From NCBI RefSeq assembly GCF_021412585.1, contig NZ_JAKCMI010000016.1, forward strand, positions 62,001 through 126,000: a DNA stretch of 64,000 nucleotides, in the 5' to 3' direction. How positions within the stretch are numbered: position 1 is the first letter of the stretch; every line of letters starts with the position of its first letter. The notes under the pieces were generated by a model that saw nothing but the letters and a program-made list of their open reading frames with translations, did not search any database and was not told the DNA's origin. The DNA is from Halomonas alkalisoli. Its GTDB lineage: Bacteria > Pseudomonadota > Gammaproteobacteria > Pseudomonadales > Halomonadaceae. This document shows positions 43,190-51,686 of the stretch, one piece after another. The translations under genes and the position numbers were made by a program.

Positions 43190-44347
43190 ATGACACAGAG
43201 GCCTCAGGCATTGGACTCGACAACGATAAACGACGGCGAACCTCAGGCCGCCCGGGATCGCTATCCCGATGCCCTGCGCGCCGGTGCGCTGCTGGTCGTC
43301 GTGTTCGGCCACTGGATCGCCACGCTGCCCCGGCTCGACAACGGCCTGATGACCACCACCGATCACCTGTTGCTGGTGTGGACGGGCGCCGGCGTACTCA
43401 CCTGGGTATTGCAGGTGGTCCCCCTGTTCGTGTTCGTCTCGGCCGCGGTCAGTGCCGACGGTGCACAGCGCCGGCTGGAACAGGGCCATCGCCAGCTGCA
43501 CTGGTGGGCAGGCAGGGCGCTTGGCCTGGCGCGCCCCACCGTGACCTACCTGGCGGTGCTGGTGGCCTTCGTCATCGTCGCCGCCTACACCGGGGGGCGC
43601 CTGCTCGGCCCCCTCAACCACTCGCTGACCGTCCATCTCTGGTTTCTGATGATGCTGCTGGGGGTGCAGGCGCTGCTGCCGCTCAGCGTCTGGGCCGACC
43701 GCCGCTGGGGGCTCAAGGCCGTGGCGGGACTGCTAGTGCTTGCCGCCCTGGTGGATCTCCTGCGCGCCGGTATCACTGCCCCCGGCGAGTTGCTGGAGCT
43801 GGGCACTCGCGTCACCGCCAACGGCGGCGGCATCGGCTGGCTCAATGCCATTCTCGTCTGGCTGTTTCCGCAGCAGCTCGGCATCGCCTGGAAGCGCGGC
43901 CGCTTCTCCGGCCTGGGCTGCGGTCTCGCCCTGCTGCTGTTCGGGCTGCTGTGGCTGGCAGCCGCGGTGGCCTCGGGCTACCCCGTCGCCATGGTCGACG
44001 GTGAATTCGGCGTGCCCAGCAACCTGCTTCCGCCCACCCTGGCCCTGGTGGGCGTGATGTGGGTCCAGGTAGGCACGGTGCTCGCCTGCGAAGGTCCCGT
44101 GCGCCGCCTGCTGGAGCGCCGCCGAGTCGACAGGGTGGTGACTATCCTCGGCGCCCTGGGCATGCCGCTCTACCTCTGGCACAAGCTGGCCGAGCTGCCG
44201 GCAGCCTGGCTGGGCGAGCGACTCGGCCTGCCCATCGACGCCGGCATACCGGGCGAGGTCGGCTTCTGGCTCGGCCGCCTGTTGTGGCTCCTGCTGTGCA
44301 TCGTCGCTGTCGCCCCGGTCTGGTCGCCGTGGTGTCCTTCGAGATGA
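43190..44347 (+). CDS. Acyltransferase family 3 membrane protein
   Basis: A 385-residue polytopic protein of the acyltransferase-3 type: it begins DRYPDALRAGALLVVVFGHW, with the RxxxD/H pair of that family near residues 35-52, and has about ten helices, ending WLHK-like in YLWHKLAELP. Such enzymes modify membrane-associated sugars or lipids with acyl groups. I chose the ATG at 43190; a TTG 11 codons earlier is also in frame. It is divergent from the KAS III operon and overlaps the next small ORF. Confidence 0.82.
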   Translation: MTQRPQALDSTTINDGEPQAARDRYPDALRAGALLVVVFGHWIATLPRLDNGLMTTTDHLLLVWTGAGVLTWVLQVVPLFVFVSAAVSADGAQRRLEQGHRQLHWWAGRALGLARPTVTYLAVLVAFVIVAAYTGGRLLGPLNHSLTVHLWFLMMLLGVQALLPLSVWADRRWGLKAVAGLLVLAALVDLLRAGITAPGELLELGTRVTANGGGIGWLNAILVWLFPQQLGIAWKRGRFSGLGCGLALLLFGLLWLAAAVASGYPVAMVDGEFGVPSNLLPPTLALVGVMWVQVGTVLACEGPVRRLLERRRVDRVVTILGALGMPLYLWHKLAELPAAWLGERLGLPIDAGIPGEVGFWLGRLLWLLLCIVAVAPVWSPWCPSR

Positions 44348-44547
44348 GCCGCAAGCGCGGCGTGGTCTCCGCCACCGGCACTCCGGCGATTCTGGCCGGT
44401 GGGGCTGCACTACTCGGCGGTATCATCGTCAGCCTGGCCCTCGGCGCCCTGCCCGGCGCCCTCTTCGGCCTGGCCGGCGTAGCGGCCGCCTCCTGGCTGC
44501 TGCGCGCCCACCCGCAACCGATAGGAGAGCCACTGGGACGCACCTGA
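44344..44547 (+). CDS. Small membrane protein coupled to the acyltransferase gene
   Basis: A 67-residue product with two hydrophobic stretches (ILAGGAALLGGIIVSLALG and ALFGLAGVAAASWLL) separated by a short turn. The ATG overlaps the acyltransferase stop by four bases (ATGA). Family unknown. A longer frame upstream is a shadow of the acyltransferase gene. Confidence 0.6.
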   Translation: MSRKRGVVSATGTPAILAGGAALLGGIIVSLALGALPGALFGLAGVAAASWLLRAHPQPIGEPLGRT

Positions 44548-44578
44548 GCCGAATAACAGGAAATTGGATCGAGGGCCT

Positions 44579-44596
44579 TGTAGGCCATTTCCTACA
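44579..44596. promoter_or_regulatory. GacA/UvrY-type upstream activating site
   Basis: TGTAGGCCATTTCCTACA is an inverted repeat with arms TGTAGG and CCTACA around six bases, close to the GacA/UvrY consensus TGTAAG-N6-CTTACA. It lies about 75-90 bp before the probable 5' end of the first sRNA. Confidence 0.7.
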
Positions 44597-44670
44597 AATT
44601 CTATCGGCAATGTCTTACACGCTACTTGCCGCAGGTTAACGTCGGAAGGCTGAAACAGTAGGCACAGTGA

Positions 44671-44811
44671 AGGTGTACTGAGCACGGAGGCTCAGCCAGG
44701 GACGACCGGGTCAGGAAGACTCGACTATCCAGGGATGCTCGGGTCGGAAGGATGCCCGAGGCGGATGTAAGGAAGCGAAGATCCAGCCCGGCCGCAAGGC
44801 CGGGCTTTTTT
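44671..44811 (+). ncRNA. CsrB/RsmZ-type small RNA 1 (approximate 5' end)
   Basis: About 140 nt with at least eight GGA motifs, most on hairpin loops: CTGAGC/GCTCAG encloses ACGGAG, and CTCGGG/CCCGAG encloses TCGGAAGGATG. It ends in a rho-independent terminator (AGCCCGGCC-GCAA-GGCCGGGCT, then six T) at 44785-44811. The upstream element TCTTACA-N12-CAGGTTAAC (44613-44640) recurs before the second RNA. Such RNAs sequester CsrA/RsmA. The 5' end is estimated. There is no ORF in the region. Confidence 0.82.
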
Positions 44812-44931
44812 GTTTCCCCGTATCTGGCTGACCTCGGCGCTAACCATTCGTAGCATTAAACAGACGATTTCTTACATGATTCCTTATCACAGGTTAACTC
44901 GATATCGGCTCGGGGCTGCTACTTTGTATGT

Positions 44932-45069
44932 ACAGGGCAAGGGAAAGCCCCAACATGGAAGGCCGAGCGACGGAACGCTCAGAAACCAAGGAAGCTTGGG
45001 AAGGATTCCCAGGGTAGGCTTGATAAGGAAGCGTCAAAGATTCGCCCGGCCCCAGCGGCCGGGCTTTTT
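44932..45069 (+). ncRNA. CsrB/RsmZ-type small RNA 2 (approximate 5' end)
   Basis: About 138 nt with seven GGA motifs on small hairpins: GAGCG-ACGGAA-CGCTC, CCAAG-GAAG-CTTGG and GGGAA-GGA-TTCCC. A terminator GCCCGGCC-CCAGC-GGCCGGGC with TTTTT lies at 45044-45069. The promoter has TCTTACA-N13-CAGGTTAAC (44870-44898) and a TACTTT -10 at 44920. It is a different sequence from RNA 1 with the same GGA-hairpin design and promoter element, so it looks like an old duplication of regulatory design. Confidence 0.82.
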
Positions 45070-45096
45070 ATTAGCGCAAAATTACCCAACAATTCC

Positions 45097-45157
45097 ACGA
45101 CATAGGAAAATGCGCTGTTTCAGGTAGCTTTAGCTCCGGTCCGACGCTTCGGCGACC
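45097..45157 (+). repeat. Direct repeat copy A next to the RibD/DHFR-like gene
   Basis: About 61 bp, similar (roughly 75-80% by eye) to 45958-46018. The identical core is TTAGCTCCGGTCCGA. The pair brackets the DHFR-like gene. Confidence 0.7.
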
Positions 45158-45176
45158 GCGCCTGGCTAATCACTCG

Positions 45177-45845
45177 CTAACCTTCCCGCTGCACCTTCTC
45201 GCGCCGCGCGACCTCCGCCGCAGTTGGCGGGTCCATGGCAAAGTCCCCCGTTTTCACCGCGCCCTCGCGTATATACTTCGCGATCACAATGCCGTTGGGC
45301 GACACTCGACTGGCCGCAAGCTCGAACGCTGCTGGCTTCACCCCATCATCGAACAGCTTCTTGCCCTTCCCTAAGACGACGGGGAACGTGAACGTATTGA
45401 TTTCATCGACGAGGTCGCGCTTCAGCAGCGTCTGGACCAGCGCAGTGCTGCCTTGGGTGAGAAGTGCCGGTCCGTCTTCCTGCTTCAGCCTGGCGACATC
45501 CGATGCCGCGTCACTGAGGGCCACCGACTCCTTCCAGGTCAAATCCAGGCCCTTTCGGGTCGCCACGTACTTCTTGATCGAATTGAAGGTTCTGGCGATG
45601 AAATCATCAGACCCTTCCTCCGCATACGGCCAGTGCGCGGCGAAGATCTCATACGTCTTGCGGCCAAGCAGCAGGTCGAACGGCTGACGGAACAGCTTAT
45701 CCATCTCTTCTCCGAACACCTCGTCCACCAGCGGTGCGACCCAGCCGCCGTAGCGGAAGCCACCGGTCGGGTCTTCCTGCGGCCCGCCGGGTGCCTGCAT
45801 GACGCCATCCAGTGAAACCATGGCGCCGACAATCACTTTACGCAT
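45177..45845 (-). CDS. RibD C-terminal/dihydrofolate-reductase-like family protein
   Basis: A 222-residue protein of the DHFR-like YyaP/RibD_C superfamily: it starts VIVGAMVSLDGVMQAPGG and shows LLLGRKTYEIFAAHWP and ALLTQGSTALVQTLLKRDLVDEI, the reductase core. The exact substrate is not known for this class; it is not the canonical FolA. A TTG three bases before the ATG is also possible, with AGGAGG upstream of both. It is flanked by 61-bp direct repeats, which suggests acquisition as a unit. Confidence 0.85.
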   Translation of the reverse strand: MRKVIVGAMVSLDGVMQAPGGPQEDPTGGFRYGGWVAPLVDEVFGEEMDKLFRQPFDLLLGRKTYEIFAAHWPYAEEGSDDFIARTFNSIKKYVATRKGLDLTWKESVALSDAASDVARLKQEDGPALLTQGSTALVQTLLKRDLVDEINTFTFPVVLGKGKKLFDDGVKPAAFELAASRVSPNGIVIAKYIREGAVKTGDFAMDPPTAAEVARREKVQREG

Positions 45846-45957
45846 CAACTCATCCTCCTGGTTTGCTTTCGCACCCAGTCGTCGAACGAGACACCACGCA
45901 ATCGACAGTCCGGTAAACGCGCAGACGACCTTTCACGGCATTGCCGCTTGGCGCACC

Positions 45958-46018
45958 ACCACATAAGAAAAGAACGTTGTTGGAGGTAGCATTAGCTCCG
46001 GTCCGAGTTTCGGGGACC
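45958..46018 (+). repeat. Direct repeat copy B next to the RibD/DHFR-like gene
   Basis: Second copy of the 61-bp repeat. The 318-bp gap 45846-46164 otherwise holds the DHFR-like promoter and, at its end, an AT-rich leader and G-run before the next gene. Confidence 0.7.
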
Positions 46019-46164
46019 ATTTCAGCCATCGCAAAGCTCTGCATGGAGCTACCGTAGACAACAACATTAATCTTGCCTAGCCAGTTCAAATCCTCCACCA
46101 TTTCCTAAGAAAAAATTAAGCCTCCTAACAAATCTAGGGTGGGGGGGTGTAGGGAGACCTTGGC

Positions 46165-48738
46165 GTGACTGACGACTTTACCCTGCTGGAAGCTCAGCAA
46201 GACATCCACGAACTGATCGCCCAGCAGGCGCCACTAGAGCAGATCCTGGATGCGATTGCTCATTGGGTCGGCATCCAGTTCCCTGGTGCGGTGGTGGCCT
46301 TCATGCGCTTCGACCCGGCACATTGCTCCCTCAGCTTGTACCCCAGTCATCGCTTCTCTCAAGACTATTTCGAGCGGCTCCAGAATGTTCCCATCGGCTC
46401 GGCGGCAGCATCTTTCGGGGCGGCCGCCTATCTGCGCCGGCAGGTCATCACAGAAGACATTCAGACTGATTCACGTTGGGAGTCCTTCCGCAGCGCGGCT
46501 TTTGCCGAGGGACTCCGTGCCTGCTGGTCAAGCCCAGTGATCACCGCACAGGGCGAGTTGCTGGGCACGTTCGGCACGTATTTCGAGGAGTCCAGCGCTC
46601 CCAGCGAATTGAGCAAGCGGCGACTTCGCCAAGCCGCAGCCCTGATCGCCCTGGCAATCGTCAGGGATCGCGACAGCCATCATCACCGCACGCTGGCCGA
46701 GTGGCACCGCTCGCTGTTCGTGAACCATCCCCATGGCGTTTTCGAGTTCGATCTCGAGGGTAGATTCCAGCGCGGCAATACAGCTCTTGAGTGGATCACT
46801 GGCTATCCCGAAAAGGCCTTGGTTGGCCGTCACTTCAACGAGTTCGTCGATGCTGACTACCGCGAGTTCACCCAAGAGGCCTTCGATGCAGCCAAGGCGG
46901 GCTCATCACGCCAGTACGAGACCGTGGGCACCCATGCCGACGGCCACTCATACTACCTTGAAATTACCAACTTCCCAGTAACGGTCGATGGAGAAATCGT
47001 GGGTGTTTACGGCGTTTGCCATGACATCACTCAGCGAAAGCGTCAGGAAGCCGAACTCCGCCTGCTTCAGCGGGGCATCGAGGCCAGCCCCAATGGGGTT
47101 CTCATGGCCGATGCCACCCAGCCAGATATGCCACTCGTCTATGCCAATGAGGCCTTCTGCCACCTGACGGGATACACCTTGGACCAAGTACTCGGTAAGA
47201 ACTGTCGATTCTTGCAAGGCAACGAAACCCACCCTGACGACGTCGAGGCGATCCGACTAGCCCTGTCGACCTGTACTGACGTTCAAGTTACGCTGCTCAA
47301 TTACCGCAAGGATGGCACGCCGTTCTGGAATCGGCTGGCTATCAGCCCCGTCTTCGACGAGACAAACCGCTGCACCCACTTCATTGGCACCATGGTGGAT
47401 ATTACCCGAGAGCGTAGCCAGGAAGCCCGGATCGCCTATCAGGCTACCCACGATATGCTCACTGACCTGCCCAACCGGACGGCGCTGGAAGAGCGCCTCG
47501 AACAGGTCTTCCGTTTGAGTCATCGCAACCAGAGCTTGCTGGTGGTGATGTATCTCGACCTCGATGGGTTCAAGGCAATCAATGACGGCTTAGGATACCC
47601 TGTTGGCAATCAGCTGCTGATGGCGGTGGCCGACCGTCTTCGTCAATTGCTTGGCCCTAACGACACCCTGGCCCGTATTACCGGGGACGAATTCGCCTTC
47701 CTGATGCCTGGCTTCAAGTTTCGAGATGAAGCGACAACCGCCGCTGAGAATATCCTGGCAGCTTTGGAACGCCCGTTCGAGATCGAAGGACGCGCCTTGT
47801 ACATCAGCACCAGTATTGGGATTGCCAGTAGCGATGAAGGCGTTGATCAGGCTCATGAATTGCTGCAGTACGCAGACATGGCAGTGGAAGCCTCAAAGCA
47901 ACAGGGACGCAACACCTGGCAATGGTATCAAGGTCGTGAAAGGCGAAACAGCAACGTGCACGCGCTGCTGCGTCATGATCTTCCTACCGCACTGCGTGAG
48001 GACCAGTTCGAGCTTTATTACCAGCCTATTGTCGATGCTGTCACTGGCCTGATTCGAAGCGTCGAAGCTCTCGTCCGGTGGCACCATCCAAGACATGGTC
48101 TGGTGTCACCCGGGGTATTCATTCCAATCGCAGAGCAGACCGGTCAGATCATCCCCCTGGGCCGCTGGGTGCTTCGGAAGGCTTGCCAAACCCTGGCTGA
48201 CCTGCACGCCAAAGGCCAGCGAGTGTTCCCGGTGGCCGTCAACATTTCGTCGCTGCAGTTCCGCCGTGACGGGTTCCTTGATGAAGTGAGAGGCATTCTG
48301 GACGAGACAGGTCTTCCGCACGAGCTGCTTGAATTGGAGATGACCGAGAGTATTCTTCTGGGAGGCGCCGACCAGGCCATCGAGATGATCCATACGCTAG
48401 GTGGGATGAACATTACGGTCACCATAGATGATTTCGGCACCGGCTTTTCCAGCCTCAGCTACTTGCGCGATCTGCCTATCCACAAGATCAAGCTGGACCG
48501 GGCCTTTATTCGTGACATTCTTACCAATCAAAGCAATGCCGCCATCGTTCAAGGCATCATCGCCATGGCTCACCACATGGATCTGGCGGTGGTCGCCGAA
48601 GGTGTCGAGGAGCCTGAACAGCAGCAAGATCTGATTCGCCGAGACTGCGACATGCTGCAAGGCTTTCTCTTCGCCAGGCCCATGCCGTGGAAGGACCTGC
48701 TGACACTACCCGACCGCCTGCCTGTCGGCATACGGTAA
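46165..48738 (+). CDS. GAF-PAS-LOV-GGDEF-EAL signalling protein
   Basis: An 857-residue c-di-GMP enzyme without transmembrane helices. Order: GAF (1-170), PAS (190-290), a second PAS with the LOV photosensor signature GKNCRFLQGNETHPDD near residue 346 and LLNYRKDGTPFWN, GGDEF (430-595), and EAL (610-857). The LOV cysteine is the one that forms a flavin adduct in blue light. The GGDEF site reads TGDEF, a changed first residue. EAL residues are intact: EALVRW, NISSLQF, DDFGTGFSSL, EGVEE. Net phosphodiesterase activity is likely. It starts with GTG at 46165. Confidence 0.9.
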   Translation: MTDDFTLLEAQQDIHELIAQQAPLEQILDAIAHWVGIQFPGAVVAFMRFDPAHCSLSLYPSHRFSQDYFERLQNVPIGSAAASFGAAAYLRRQVITEDIQTDSRWESFRSAAFAEGLRACWSSPVITAQGELLGTFGTYFEESSAPSELSKRRLRQAAALIALAIVRDRDSHHHRTLAEWHRSLFVNHPHGVFEFDLEGRFQRGNTALEWITGYPEKALVGRHFNEFVDADYREFTQEAFDAAKAGSSRQYETVGTHADGHSYYLEITNFPVTVDGEIVGVYGVCHDITQRKRQEAELRLLQRGIEASPNGVLMADATQPDMPLVYANEAFCHLTGYTLDQVLGKNCRFLQGNETHPDDVEAIRLALSTCTDVQVTLLNYRKDGTPFWNRLAISPVFDETNRCTHFIGTMVDITRERSQEARIAYQATHDMLTDLPNRTALEERLEQVFRLSHRNQSLLVVMYLDLDGFKAINDGLGYPVGNQLLMAVADRLRQLLGPNDTLARITGDEFAFLMPGFKFRDEATTAAENILAALERPFEIEGRALYISTSIGIASSDEGVDQAHELLQYADMAVEASKQQGRNTWQWYQGRERRNSNVHALLRHDLPTALREDQFELYYQPIVDAVTGLIRSVEALVRWHHPRHGLVSPGVFIPIAEQTGQIIPLGRWVLRKACQTLADLHAKGQRVFPVAVNISSLQFRRDGFLDEVRGILDETGLPHELLELEMTESILLGGADQAIEMIHTLGGMNITVTIDDFGTGFSSLSYLRDLPIHKIKLDRAFIRDILTNQSNAAIVQGIIAMAHHMDLAVVAEGVEEPEQQQDLIRRDCDMLQGFLFARPMPWKDLLTLPDRLPVGIR

Positions 48739-49026
48739 TGGCATCACAGAGATGGTCCCCACCCATTTGAACATGGTGGCATTTGCTCGCATGTTAGAGC
48801 ATATAAAAAATGTCAATCTAAAACAATAACTTAAGCGCGCCAAAAGAATGCTCCACATGGCTGATCCGCAAGAATGCAAGCCGAGCTTTCTGGCCGGTCA
48901 ATTGAAAGAAAGACGATGCTCCTTACGACAGGTCAAAAAAAGTGATCCCAAGGCTGTAAACGCTATTGACCCTATCAAAAGAAGTATTTATTACTCACCT
49001 AATGAATTTCTTCGCTGGTAACGTCC

Positions 49027-50757
49027 ATGACCACTGCTTCACGCTCTGAAAACCCTACTGCTCAAGTGATTCGCTCGCTTCTTCAGCACAAGCACCAGCT
49101 ATCAGTGTTTTCAAAGATCGCTCCCTTTGCCCTGCCAGCGGAGGTTGCTGAGCTAGACCTCAATGCTGGCCAGCTTGTGCTGGAAGCGGAGTACAGTGGC
49201 TCCGACATCGAGCAGTATATCAGCAACGGCTGCTTGAACTTCGATCTCGAGGCCATGAAATCTCCAGATACCGGTGAGCGCGAGGTCTACAGCATCAGCA
49301 ACGTGGTGGCCCGGGTCCTGAAAACGGACAGCACGTCCTATCGTCTGGAGTGCCAGCTACCGGAGTCAGTTTTCATACAGGAGAGCCGCGGATCAATTCG
49401 TATTCCCTTTATTTTAGGGATGCATGCTCGGGTCAGTGTCGAAGTGTACCTTCATGAACTCAGCATATCCGGGCGCCTACGAAACCTGTCCGTAGGTGGT
49501 TGCATGATCGATATTGACATCGCCGATAGCGTTGCAATCAGCGTGGAGCAGGCCCTACCGGGGATCACGTTGGAATTTCCCAACGGTGCGAGCTTCTTTG
49601 CAGAAGTGTGTGTCCGACATATGCGCCCATTCGGAAACCATGGCCATGCGGCCGTGGGTTTTCAGTTCATCAACTTGACTACACTACAGTCTGAAGCTCT
49701 GTTTCACTACGTGTCGGAAGTGGAGCGTGAGGCCGCTTACCGAGCGGGGGTCAATGACACGATAGCTAGTCACTCCCCCTTGTTCATCCCGGGTGCCAAG
49801 GAGAAGAAAATTCTGCAACGCGAAGACCAGGAGCGTCAGAAACGTGCACATCAACCCCCCGTTCAGCGAGGAGTGCTGGAGATTGCCAATCAGCTCCAAG
49901 TTGGGCTGATGTACATGAAAACTCGCGATCTCTTCCCCGAGGAAGTTCTCTACGACTGTGCAGACACATTGCTGTATCTGGTGACACAGGACCGCAAGGC
50001 CCTTCTCTACGCTTTGGCCTTCCTGCGCAACGAGCCGGATTGGGTGCGTCATGCCGTCCAGGTGGCCGGTCAATTAGCCGACATGATGCTGCTGAGGGAC
50101 CCACACTCACCGCAAGTGCGTGAGGCCGTCCTGGGGGCTCTGTTACACAATATGGGCAAGCCATTGCTGGTCAGTGAAGAGCTTCCATCCCTAAAGGCCC
50201 ATATGAAGCCTTACCAAAAAAGCATCTTGAAGGGACATGTGGCGACGTTGTTGAGCAAGTTACAGGCACTGGGCTGGTCGCCAAGCCCGATCTGTCGTGA
50301 TGTATTGGAAAATACCAACGAGCGCCTTGATGGATCCGGCTATCCAGGCAGCAAACGAGATAAGCAACTCTCGGAACTGGCGAGACTCGTGTCGGTAATC
50401 AAAGTAATTAATAAACTGACACATGAGCGCAACGGTATCCCAGCTCGGGCGCCTCTCGATGCATACCGTTGGGTCAATGATGTCCCTGAGGCATTTGATA
50501 AGACCGTGCTCGTCGAGTATATACAAACATACGGGCTCTACCCGATCGGAAGTCTCTCGAAATTCTCAGGCGGATTCCTGGCTTGGATCATTGATATTGA
50601 TGCCAAAGGGATGCCACAAAAAGTTCATGTCATCAAAAATTTAGCATTTAAAGACACAAACATTGACAGCGTCTTAACTACCAAAGATTTCTCGCAAATA
50701 GGAAAACTGGAGGGTGTGGTCAACCCCGCGGAATACGGGATTATGTTTGTCAAGTAA
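49027..50757 (+). CDS. PilZ protein with a degenerate HD-GYP-like domain
   Basis: A 576-residue protein. The first ~120 residues resemble a YcgR N-terminal domain. A PilZ domain follows, with c-di-GMP contacts RGSIRIPF and LSVGGCMIDI (near 128-160). The C-terminal half is an HD-GYP fold in which key residues are changed: HNMGK (near 375) instead of HDxGK and ENTNERLDGSGYPGS (near 432) with Asn for the usual His. It would bind c-di-GMP but is unlikely to hydrolyse it. It lies 288 bp after the LOV protein, with a leader containing no other gene. Confidence 0.85.
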   Translation: MTTASRSENPTAQVIRSLLQHKHQLSVFSKIAPFALPAEVAELDLNAGQLVLEAEYSGSDIEQYISNGCLNFDLEAMKSPDTGEREVYSISNVVARVLKTDSTSYRLECQLPESVFIQESRGSIRIPFILGMHARVSVEVYLHELSISGRLRNLSVGGCMIDIDIADSVAISVEQALPGITLEFPNGASFFAEVCVRHMRPFGNHGHAAVGFQFINLTTLQSEALFHYVSEVEREAAYRAGVNDTIASHSPLFIPGAKEKKILQREDQERQKRAHQPPVQRGVLEIANQLQVGLMYMKTRDLFPEEVLYDCADTLLYLVTQDRKALLYALAFLRNEPDWVRHAVQVAGQLADMMLLRDPHSPQVREAVLGALLHNMGKPLLVSEELPSLKAHMKPYQKSILKGHVATLLSKLQALGWSPSPICRDVLENTNERLDGSGYPGSKRDKQLSELARLVSVIKVINKLTHERNGIPARAPLDAYRWVNDVPEAFDKTVLVEYIQTYGLYPIGSLSKFSGGFLAWIIDIDAKGMPQKVHVIKNLAFKDTNIDSVLTTKDFSQIGKLEGVVNPAEYGIMFVK

Positions 50758-50824
50758 CGGCTTAGTTTTACTACCAATGCTTTCACAAACTGTCAACGTA
50801 CCCCATCTGTTCTGAATTGAATCA

Positions 50825-51440
50825 GAGAGGTAGAGTGGCCTTCCAGCGCCAGGGCAGGAGGGAGTCAAGATCGCTATCCTCGCCGAGGGTGGGCAGCGTC
50901 TCGAATACGAACTGCAGGTATTTTTAGGGCGAGAGGCACTTGGCTTTGGCCGTTTCGATCAGGCTTTAGATCGCGCGCTGGCTTGGGCACCGCTCGGCGT
51001 GTGGCTGAACAGCCCGTTCTTGCGACCGACTACGAAGGGGCGGATGGCGTTGTCCGCCGGGCTGTTGTCCAGCGGGATCAGGTCATCTTCGAGGAAGCGT
51101 ATCAGGTGTTTCCACTGACTATCGAGATAGTGCAAGGCCTTGCCCAGGGCACTCTTGGCCAGCATCTGCTTGATCGATTTATCGAGCTAGGTGTGTAGTT
51201 GGATGATCAACGGCCAACTCTTCTGCTCACGCAGCGTCCGGCGTGCCTCGGGGTTGAGTCCCTTGGCCTGCTGTTCCACGGCGTGATCTAGTTGAGCGCC
51301 AAATCGGCCTTGATGGTCTAGCCCTTAGGTTGCACCTTCTGAGCGACGATGAACTTGCCCCGTGCGCGCCCAGCGCAGCTGGCGTCATAGTCGAACAGCA
51401 TTACCTGTTGTCCAGGAGACCCCACTGTCAAGCTAGTTGG
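50825..51440 (-). pseudogene. Degenerate IS66-family transposase remnant
   Basis: On the - strand, fragments read as an IS66 TnpC C-terminus: LGKALHYLDSQWKHLIRFLEDD then PADNAIRPFVVGRKNGLF (51165-50959), flanked by EARRTLREQKSWPL and FIVAQKVQPKG in broken frames. In-frame stops, frameshifts and internal loss (a join near the DYD catalytic region) make it non-functional. The first half of the gene and both IS ends are not visible. Further non-coding sequence lies on to 51686. Confidence 0.8.
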
Positions 51441-51686
51441 AGTAGAACTCGCAGCTCGGTCCGCTTCGGCGCAGACTGTAAGTGTAGCGCGTCAATCTGG
51501 ACAAGAAACCGCCGACAATCAGATTGAGAACCAGGGTGTGACGGCCCCTTCGCATTTACCCTTCCTTGCTTGGTGCGCACGTTGCGTCATTCGAGTTTGT
51601 ATCGCTAAGCGCAATGCCAGGCTCACCCGATGAAAATGGCGACTCGATGGCCGCCAAAGGGTCCTAACCGGCTGTGAAATTAGGAA
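51441..51686. other. Non-coding stretch beyond the IS66 remnant
   Basis: No convincing gene, and the GC content is intermediate. It is probably eroded IS or flanking DNA plus the 3' region of the aldehyde dehydrogenase gene. Confidence 0.4.

Noticed and set aside
45097..46018. Integron attC sites around the DHFR-like gene
   Set aside because: No GTTRRRY/RYYYAAC core pairs or attC-type fold can be placed in the repeats, and there is no integrase.
45850..46101. 83-residue - strand frame beside the DHFR-like gene
   Set aside because: It overlaps the 61-bp repeat, has no ribosome site or family pattern, and is weak by composition.
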